A stretch of DNA of 6,142 nt from Planctomycetota bacterium. GTDB taxonomy: Bacteria > Planctomycetota > SZUA-567. Positions 1 to 4,650 of the stretch are shown here, piece by piece (the first letter of the stretch is position 1; each line of letters starts with the position of its first letter). The DNA lies in the NCBI GenBank assembly GCA_031278535.1, contig JAITKH010000196.1, positions 1 to 6,142 on the forward strand. Direction: 5' to 3'. The notes under the pieces were generated by a model. It ran no database searches. It was given only the letters and a program-made list of their open reading frames with translations, and was not told where the DNA came from. Both the position numbers and the translations under genes were made by a program.

Positions 1-557
1 TGATCACGGTGTCCGAAGGCGTCAACCGCGAGGTTCGACGCATTTTTGCCGCGCTTGGGCATGAGGTGAAACGCCTGCTTCGCGTTCAAGTGGGACCGCT
101 GACCCTGACCGGCATGAAACGCGGCGCCACCCGTCCCCTTGCTCCGGGCGAACTCGTCCTGCTGAAGCGGGAAATGGCCGGAAAACCTGGTGAAGCGGAG
201 GAAACCGTATTGGGAAGGCCGACGCGGCGATTCCGGCGCCGAATGCCGGCGCCCAGGCTTGGCAAACCCGACCCTGCCGCCGGGAAAAAACATATCCGCG
301 GCGAGTTGGTTGTCGACGAATGGGAAAAGAAATCCGGGCCCAGGCGGATCGACGGGAGAAAAAAAGCCGGCCGGGAACGGGAACGGCACAATTCGGAATT
401 TTCCGGAGCGGAAAGAAAGACGTCCGCCGCCGGGAGGAAGGGAAGGGGAGGAATGGAACCGCGCAAAAAAAGATTCCGTTCCCGGCCGCCGGCAATTCCG
501 CCGCATCCGTTGGCGCCGCCATCGTCCGGCCCGGCAAAGGGCCGCCGCCATGGATAA
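1..557 (+). CDS. RsuA/RluB-family rRNA pseudouridine synthase, C-terminal part (5' truncated by window)
   Basis: The reading frame is open from the window edge (first full codon at position 3) to TAA at 555-557. The first ~58 residues carry the family's C-terminal signature: EGVNREVRRIFAALGHEVKR followed by LLRVQVGPLTL and a GMKRGATRPLAPGEL segment, matching the usual pattern EGxxxxVRRMFxxxGxxVxxLxRxxxGPLxLxxLxxGxxRxLxxxE. Known members isomerise a specific uridine of 16S rRNA (RsuA) or 23S rRNA (RluB, RluE, RluF). The catalytic aspartate and any S4 domain lie upstream of the window, so the target cannot be decided. After the core comes a tail of about 125 residues with about 36 Lys/Arg, ending Pro-rich; RluB proteins often have a basic tail but usually a shorter one. 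It is disordered-looking and probably binds RNA (inference). The stop codon lies 8 nt inside the downstream glycosyltransferase gene, suggesting cotranscription. Family confidence is high; paralogue assignment is open. Confidence 0.88.
   Translation, partial: ITVSEGVNREVRRIFAALGHEVKRLLRVQVGPLTLTGMKRGATRPLAPGELVLLKREMAGKPGEAEETVLGRPTRRFRRRMPAPRLGKPDPAAGKKHIRGELVVDEWEKKSGPRRIDGRKKAGRERERHNSEFSGAERKTSAAGRKGRGGMEPRKKRFRSRPPAIPPHPLAPPSSGPAKGRRHG
536..541 (+). promoter_or_regulatory. Shine-Dalgarno-like site for the first glycosyltransferase
   Basis: AAAGGG lies 8 nt before the ATG at 550. It sits inside the coding tail of the pseudouridine synthase and supports 550 rather than the far upstream in-frame start at 190. 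Confidence 0.45.
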
Positions 558-1674
558 AAGACGAATCCGCCCTCTCTGGCTTATCGAAGCGCCTGATCAT
601 TCCGGCATGGCGATCGCCAACCTCCACCTTGCCGTCGGCATGGGCCGTGTCGGGATGGTGCCGGCTCTTTTCGCGCTTCGGGACGGCGACAACGCGGCTG
701 ACTTCGTCGCCGCCGATTGCCATCCCCGGATATTTCCCCATCTTGGTTGGCCGCTTATCGGAGGATCGGCCGCCCGCGAGGCGCTGGAAACCGGGGTTTC
801 CCTGGTTCATGCCATTTCGCTCGATCTGGACCGGCGCGGCGAAAGACTGGCAAGAAAACTCCGTGTTCCGCTTGTCGCTACCGCCAATCGACTGGAAGAA
901 GACGAAATACGACTGGCTGCCGACTTTCGCGGGCAACTTCTGGTAGCGGTTTCCGATGCCATCCGGGAACGGCTGGTAAACAAGGCCGGCGTTTCCCGGG
1001 ACAGGATTCGGGTTATTCGAAATTGCCTCGATCTTTCCCGATTCCCCAAGCCATCCTTTCCGGAGGTGGTGCCGAACAGCGGTCCTCAGGCGGCGGTTAT
1101 CGGCACTTTTGGGCGGCTGGCGGAGAAGAAGGGGCAGAGGGTATTTCTCCAGACGGCGAAACTTCTCATCGAAAATGGGCTTGACGCCGAGTTCCTGGTC
1201 CTGGGCGACGGACCGGATCGGTCGGCGCTGCGGAATCTGGCGGACGAACTCAACATTTCGAAACGGATAACCTTCACGCCCAAGACCGTTTCCGGTCAGT
1301 TGGCGCGGTTGGACATTCTGGTCGAACCGTCGCTCCAGGAAGGGCTCGGCATGTCGGTTATGCAAGCCATGGCAATGGGCGTGCCGGTGGTGGCGAGTGG
1401 AGTCGGCGGCCTCTACGATCTTATTGACGACGGAGTGACCGGCATAATGGTCCAGGCCAACGATCCCGAAGCCCTGGCCAGGGCAATCCTCGGCCTCCTC
1501 GACAACCCTGGCCAGCGCCTGGAATTAGCCAGGCAGGCCCGGGAAAAGATTGAACGGGAGTTTTCCTGCGAACTGGTGGCCCAGGAACTCTCCGCATGCT
1601 ACCGCGAGGTACTGGATTCCTTTGCCGGATGGGGCGGCGGCGATGCCGGAACGGTCCACGCTTTTCGGTCCTGA
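550..1674 (+). CDS. GT4-type glycosyltransferase (GT-B fold)
   Basis: This 374-residue protein is the usual length for a GT4 retaining glycosyltransferase, which moves a sugar from a nucleotide-sugar to a lipid, glycan or small-molecule acceptor in the cytosol or at the inner membrane face. The N-terminal acceptor half is about residues 7-170 (LVHAISLDL at 85-93; LLVAVSDAIRERL at 130-142). The C-terminal donor half starts at VIGTFGRLAEKKG (183-195), holding the phosphate-binding Arg189 and Lys194. It continues with FLVLGDGPDR (215-224) and EPSLQEGLGMSVMQAMAMG (259-277). The classical E-x7-E motif reads Glu264-x7-Gln272, so the second glutamate is replaced; the acceptor-side histidine usually following V-x-T-x also seems to be Asn113. 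The start at 550 is chosen because the first beta strand begins at once (RIRPLWLIEAP) and AAAGGG at 536-541 gives an 8-nt spacing. The frame is open upstream to 190, but that stretch is inside the pseudouridine synthase tail. It overlaps the next gene by 32 nt. The substrate is unknown. Confidence 0.9.
   Translation: MDKRRIRPLWLIEAPDHSGMAIANLHLAVGMGRVGMVPALFALRDGDNAADFVAADCHPRIFPHLGWPLIGGSAAREALETGVSLVHAISLDLDRRGERLARKLRVPLVATANRLEEDEIRLAADFRGQLLVAVSDAIRERLVNKAGVSRDRIRVIRNCLDLSRFPKPSFPEVVPNSGPQAAVIGTFGRLAEKKGQRVFLQTAKLLIENGLDAEFLVLGDGPDRSALRNLADELNISKRITFTPKTVSGQLARLDILVEPSLQEGLGMSVMQAMAMGVPVVASGVGGLYDLIDDGVTGIMVQANDPEALARAILGLLDNPGQRLELARQAREKIEREFSCELVAQELSACYREVLDSFAGWGGGDAGTVHAFRS
1471..1515. 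repeat. 14-bp palindrome and associated inverted repeat
   Basis: GCCCTGGCCAGGGC at 1471-1484 is a perfect palindrome. Its part CTGGCCAGGG (1474-1483) is also the reverse complement of CCCTGGCCAG at 1506-1515, giving a second possible stem with a 22-nt loop. Both are inside the glycosyltransferase coding sequence (Ala-Leu-Ala-Arg and Pro-Gly-Gln codons). Confidence 0.5.
1627..1634 (+). promoter_or_regulatory. G-rich Shine-Dalgarno-like site for the fusion gene
   Basis: GGATGGGG lies 8 nt before the ATG at 1643, within the last codons of the first glycosyltransferase. It is an imperfect anti-16S match; initiation may also depend on ribosomes terminating 32 nt downstream. Confidence 0.35.
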
Positions 1675-3487
1675 TCCTTTCCCGCCGGGGGATAGCCGGT
1701 TCATCCGCGAATGGCGGCCGGATCGGGGTACCGCCCGGGGCGCGTTCCTCCTGCTCCATGGCATGGAAAGCCATTCCGGCTGGTTCGATCCCCTCGCCGT
1801 CCGTCTCGCCGCCGACGGCTGGGTTGTCCTGGCACCGGATCTCCCGGGCTGGGGCCGGAGCGCGGGGCCTCGCGGGCATTTGCGCAGTTACCGCGACTTT
1901 CTCGAGGAAACCTCCGCCATCGCCTCGTCCGCCCGTGAACGGTATGGCTCCGTACACCTTGTCGGCATGTCCTGGGGAGGACTCGCCGCTCTCTACATCG
2001 CCATGCGCAGGAGTTGGCTTTTCGACACGCTTGGCCTTCTCGCCCCCGGCCTCGCGGCCAGGCGGGACATTGGATCTTCCGGCCGGTTGCGGGCGGTTGC
2101 CGCCATCCTTTTTGGCCGGCCGGACGCGGAAGTGAGTGCGGTTTTTCGGCCCGGCGATTTCACGGCACATCGGCAGTTCCGCGAATATATCGAAACCGAT
2201 CCGGCCAGGGTGCGGCGCGTGGACGCCTCTTTCTGTTTCGAAACTTTCAAAATGCGCCGATTCGTCCGGGAAAATGCCGGCCGCCGCCGCCTGCCTCCAT
2301 CCCTCTGCCTGTTGGCCGGCGAAGACGCCATCATCGACAATCCGGCGACGGAAGCCATCTGCCGCCAGGCAGGAATCGCGACGGAAGTCCTGCCTGGCGC
2401 GGCCCACAGCCTGGTTTTCGAGCGGCCGGAAGAGTCGGCGGCGGCGCTTTCCCGGCTGGCGGCCGGGACGAAAACAGCGCCCGTTCCCAACCGGCCGGTC
2501 TGGATTGTCGGCGTCGGGGCGGTCGGCGGCGCCCTGGCGTCGCTTCTCTCCTTCGGCGGCGTGACGGTCGGCCTGCTTGCCCGTTCCGGCCGGATTGCCG
2601 CCTTGCGCGAAAACGGCATCCTCCTCCGTTCCGGGAATGGCCGGAGGCGAACCGGCCGCAACAGCGTACCCGCCGATAACCTGGCCGGCCTGCCGTCCGA
2701 TCCGGCCCTGGCGCTTCTGGCGGTCAAAAATTATGATCTCGAAGACGCCATTCCCGCCCTGGCGAAAAACCTTCCGCCGGATGCCGTCGTCGCTTCCATC
2801 CAGAACGGCGTCGGGAGCGAGGTGCGTCTTGCCCGGGCTTTTCCCGGCCGTCCCCTTGTCGCTGCCGCCGTTTCCACCGGACTGGAAACGAACGTTCCCG
2901 GCATCGTGGACTGGCCGGACGATCGGGGCGGGATTGCCGCCGCGGCTTCGGGAGAAAATCCCGGACAGGCGCGGGAAGCTTGGTTGGCGGCGATGGCCGC
3001 GACCGGCATGGAATGCCGATGGTTCGATTTTCCCCGGGCGGCGGAGCGGCTCAAATGGTCGAAGCTGATTCTCAACGCCGGCTTCAATGCCCTCAACGCC
3101 CTGACCGATCTGTCCAGCGCCGACATTCTCCGTTGTCCGGAGACCGGCCAGTTGGCAATTCAGGCCATGCGGGAAGGCTTCGCAATCATGCGGGCCTTGT
3201 CCCTGGCGCCTGTCGATCTGCCGGGTTACCCGGTTGCCCGACTTGCCTTTTTCTTGCGGGCTCCGGCGAGTCTGGCCAGAGCCGTTCTTTCCCGCCACCC
3301 GGCTCCAGAACGCGAAGCCGCCTTCTCCATGCGCCAGGACAGAATGAAGCGCCGATCACGATCGGAGATTGCCGAGTTGAACGGCGCAATTGTTCGGGCC
3401 GGCCGTGAATTGGGCATCGACACTCCCGCGAACCGCGAACTTACGGCACGGATAGAGGCCGTCTTTTCACATTTGGAAAAACCATGA
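1643..3487 (+). CDS. Fusion: alpha/beta-hydrolase (serine aminopeptidase S33/monoacylglycerol-lipase-like) + ketopantoate-reductase-family oxidoreductase
   Basis: One 614-residue frame holds two complete enzymes. Residues ~1-275 are an alpha/beta-hydrolase of the Hydrolase_4/monoglyceride lipase type: LLLHGMESHSGWFDPLA (36-52) gives the oxyanion region, LAPDLPGWGRSAG (63-75) the strand after it, GMSWG (108-112) the nucleophile elbow with Ser110, LLAGEDAIID (223-232) the acid Asp228, and GAAHSL (252-257) His255. Such enzymes cleave esters, lactones or amides. Residues ~285-614 match ketopantoate reductase (PanE/ApbA): WIVGVGAVGG (287-296) for NAD(P)H binding, Lys362 in LAVKNYD, IQNGVGSE (386-393), KLILNAGFN (474-482) with catalytic-type Lys474, and SMRQD (562-566) with SEIAELNG (574-581) including Glu575. 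PanE makes pantoate from ketopantoate for coenzyme A, but family members with other substrates exist. No Met codon occurs between residues 204 and 451, so the reductase has no obvious separate start. The ATG at 1643 is preferred over a TTG at 1550. It shares 32 nt with the upstream glycosyltransferase and 4 nt with the downstream one. The physiological substrate is unknown. Confidence 0.92.
   Translation: MPERSTLFGPDPFPPGDSRFIREWRPDRGTARGAFLLLHGMESHSGWFDPLAVRLAADGWVVLAPDLPGWGRSAGPRGHLRSYRDFLEETSAIASSARERYGSVHLVGMSWGGLAALYIAMRRSWLFDTLGLLAPGLAARRDIGSSGRLRAVAAILFGRPDAEVSAVFRPGDFTAHRQFREYIETDPARVRRVDASFCFETFKMRRFVRENAGRRRLPPSLCLLAGEDAIIDNPATEAICRQAGIATEVLPGAAHSLVFERPEESAAALSRLAAGTKTAPVPNRPVWIVGVGAVGGALASLLSFGGVTVGLLARSGRIAALRENGILLRSGNGRRRTGRNSVPADNLAGLPSDPALALLAVKNYDLEDAIPALAKNLPPDAVVASIQNGVGSEVRLARAFPGRPLVAAAVSTGLETNVPGIVDWPDDRGGIAAAASGENPGQAREAWLAAMAATGMECRWFDFPRAAERLKWSKLILNAGFNALNALTDLSSADILRCPETGQLAIQAMREGFAIMRALSLAPVDLPGYPVARLAFFLRAPASLARAVLSRHPAPEREAAFSMRQDRMKRRSRSEIAELNGAIVRAGRELGIDTPANRELTARIEAVFSHLEKP
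2363..2399. repeat. Perfect 12-bp inverted repeat with 13-nt loop
   Basis: CGCCAGGCAGGA at 2363-2374 is the exact reverse complement of TCCTGCCTGGCG at 2388-2399. It lies inside the hydrolase domain of the fusion gene, just before the codon for His255. No T-run follows, so it does not look like an intrinsic terminator. Confidence 0.6.
3484..3487 (+). promoter_or_regulatory. ATGA stop-start overlap (translational coupling)
   Basis: The TGA of the fusion gene (3485-3487) and the ATG of the second glycosyltransferase (3484-3486) share bases. The upstream GGAAAA sits only 3 nt from the ATG, so termination-reinitiation is the likely entry mode. Confidence 0.6.
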
Positions 3488-4650
3488 AAATCGCAATGTT
3501 TGCCTGGGAAGCGACGGAGGGGATTGCGGTGGGAGGCGGCGCCCTGTACGCCAGCCGCCTGGCTGCGGCCCTGGTCCGCGCCGGGCACCAGGTGCGGCTC
3601 TTCACGCGGCTCGGCCCCAACCAGCCCATGGACGAAACGGTGGGCGGCGTCTCGATCAGGCGCTGCCCTTGGGATACGAAACCCGGTTTTTACGACGAGA
3701 TTGAGTCCCTGTCCCGTTCCTTTCTCCATTATTTTTCCGATTCCCTCCGGAAGGACGGGCCATATGACGTGGTGCATTGCTGCGAATGGCTGACTTCCGG
3801 GGCCGGCGTCAGGGCGGCCGAACTTTCGAAGGCAATCCTGGCCGCCAGTTTTCATTCTACCGAATGGGGAAGGACGGGAAAATGGCCAGATTTTGGCGAT
3901 TCGGCCCGCATCGCCCAACTGGAGCGTCTGGCAATCGAACGTGCCGACGCCGTCGTCGCCGTCTCGCATTGGGCCAGGCGGATGATCCGGGATCAATTTC
4001 ATCCTCCAGAATGGAAGTGCGGGGTGGTTTCGCACGGAGCCGATTTTCCCGATCCGGCGGAGGCGGTCGCCAAGGCTTCCCATATGCGGGAATTGGCGGG
4101 TTTGGCCCCCGGCTTTCCCTGCGCCCTGTTTGCCGGACGGTTTTCGCCGGCAGGTGGGGGCGATCTGGCTGCGCGGGCCTGCCGCCTGGCGGCCGGCCGT
4201 TTTCCGGAAGCTAGATTCCTTTTCGTGGGCCGTGGTCCCATGGAGATGGAAATGCGGCAGGAGGTCGGCAAGACGGGGGTGTTCCTCCCCCTCGAAGGCG
4301 GGACGGTGACCCCTGAATGGTATCAGGCCGCCAGCTTGGTTCTCGCCCCTTTCCGGCGCGATTACAGCGGGAGGGCTGTTCTGTCCGCCTGGGCCTTGGC
4401 GAAGCCTGCCGCCGTTCTGTCCGGTACAGTTCCTTCCGAATTTGTCCTGCCGGACAGGAACGGCTGGGTGGCCGAAGCGAGACCGGAGGCACTGGCCGAG
4501 GCCGTGTTTGCGGCTTTCGCCGATCCCGAAGCTGCCGCCTGGATAGGCAGAAACGGCCGGGTTGCGGCCGAGACGGCTTTTACCTGGGACGTTGCGGCGA
4601 AGAGGCTTGCCGAACTTTATTCCCGGCGGCGAGTGTTGGCCGCGGGTTGA
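3484..4650 (+). CDS. GT4-like glycosyltransferase with degenerate donor site
   Basis: This 388-residue protein has GT-B/GT4 architecture. The N-terminal half shows KIAMFAWEATEGIAVGGGA (2-20), the glycine loop typical of glycogen-synthase-like and GT4 enzymes. AALVRAGHQVRLFTR (28-42), YDVVHCCEW (94-102), ASFHSTEWGR (121-130) with the acceptor-site His124, and ADAVVAVSHWARRMI (154-168) follow. The C-terminal half has CALFAGRF (213-220), FLFVGRGP (245-252) and a C-terminal helix (EALAEAVFAAFADPEA, 335-350). The donor site is unusual. Arg219 of GRF is present but Gly224 stands where the phosphate-binding Lys is expected. The E-x7-E segment reads DYSGRAVLSAWALAKP (293-308), giving Asp293-x7-Ser301. 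It may be inactive, regulatory, or use a different donor (inference). The start ATG forms an ATGA with the upstream stop and has only weak GGAAAA at 3475-3480 in front, so translation probably relies on coupling. The 3' end overlaps the convergent chemoreceptor gene by 34 nt. The acceptor and donor are unknown. Confidence 0.85.
   Translation: MKIAMFAWEATEGIAVGGGALYASRLAAALVRAGHQVRLFTRLGPNQPMDETVGGVSIRRCPWDTKPGFYDEIESLSRSFLHYFSDSLRKDGPYDVVHCCEWLTSGAGVRAAELSKAILAASFHSTEWGRTGKWPDFGDSARIAQLERLAIERADAVVAVSHWARRMIRDQFHPPEWKCGVVSHGADFPDPAEAVAKASHMRELAGLAPGFPCALFAGRFSPAGGGDLAARACRLAAGRFPEARFLFVGRGPMEMEMRQEVGKTGVFLPLEGGTVTPEWYQAASLVLAPFRRDYSGRAVLSAWALAKPAAVLSGTVPSEFVLPDRNGWVAEARPEALAEAVFAAFADPEAAAWIGRNGRVAAETAFTWDVAAKRLAELYSRRRVLAAG
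4617..4650. other. 34-nt tail-to-tail overlap of convergent genes
   Basis: The plus-strand glycosyltransferase stops at 4648-4650 and the minus-strand chemoreceptor stops at 4617-4619, so both C-terminal tails are encoded by the same DNA. Both tails are outside conserved domains. I see no hairpin followed by a T-run in or around the overlap, so neither gene has an obvious intrinsic terminator here. Confidence 0.85.

Noticed and set aside
190..549. Upstream 120-codon extension of the first glycosyltransferase
   Set aside because: The extra residues are basic and low-complexity, lie over the pseudouridine synthase tail, and precede the natural start of the GT-B fold at the ATG at 550, which has a Shine-Dalgarno-like site.
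2041..2720. Frequent GGCCGG/CCGGCC strings suggesting a dispersed repeat family
   Set aside because: They follow from Gly/Ala/Arg/Pro codons in high-GC DNA, vary in flanks and spacing, and show no repeat unit.
22..3298. Long minus-strand open frames antisense to the first glycosyltransferase and the fusion gene
   Set aside because: They run in codon register with the sense genes; in high-GC DNA the sense codons TTA, CTA and TCA are rare, so this antisense frame stays open by itself. The translations are Arg/Gly/Pro-rich with no domain signature.
2492..3487. Separate reductase gene rather than a fusion
   Set aside because: No stop codon lies between the domains, no Met codon is near the junction, and I see no ribosome binding site for an alternative start there.
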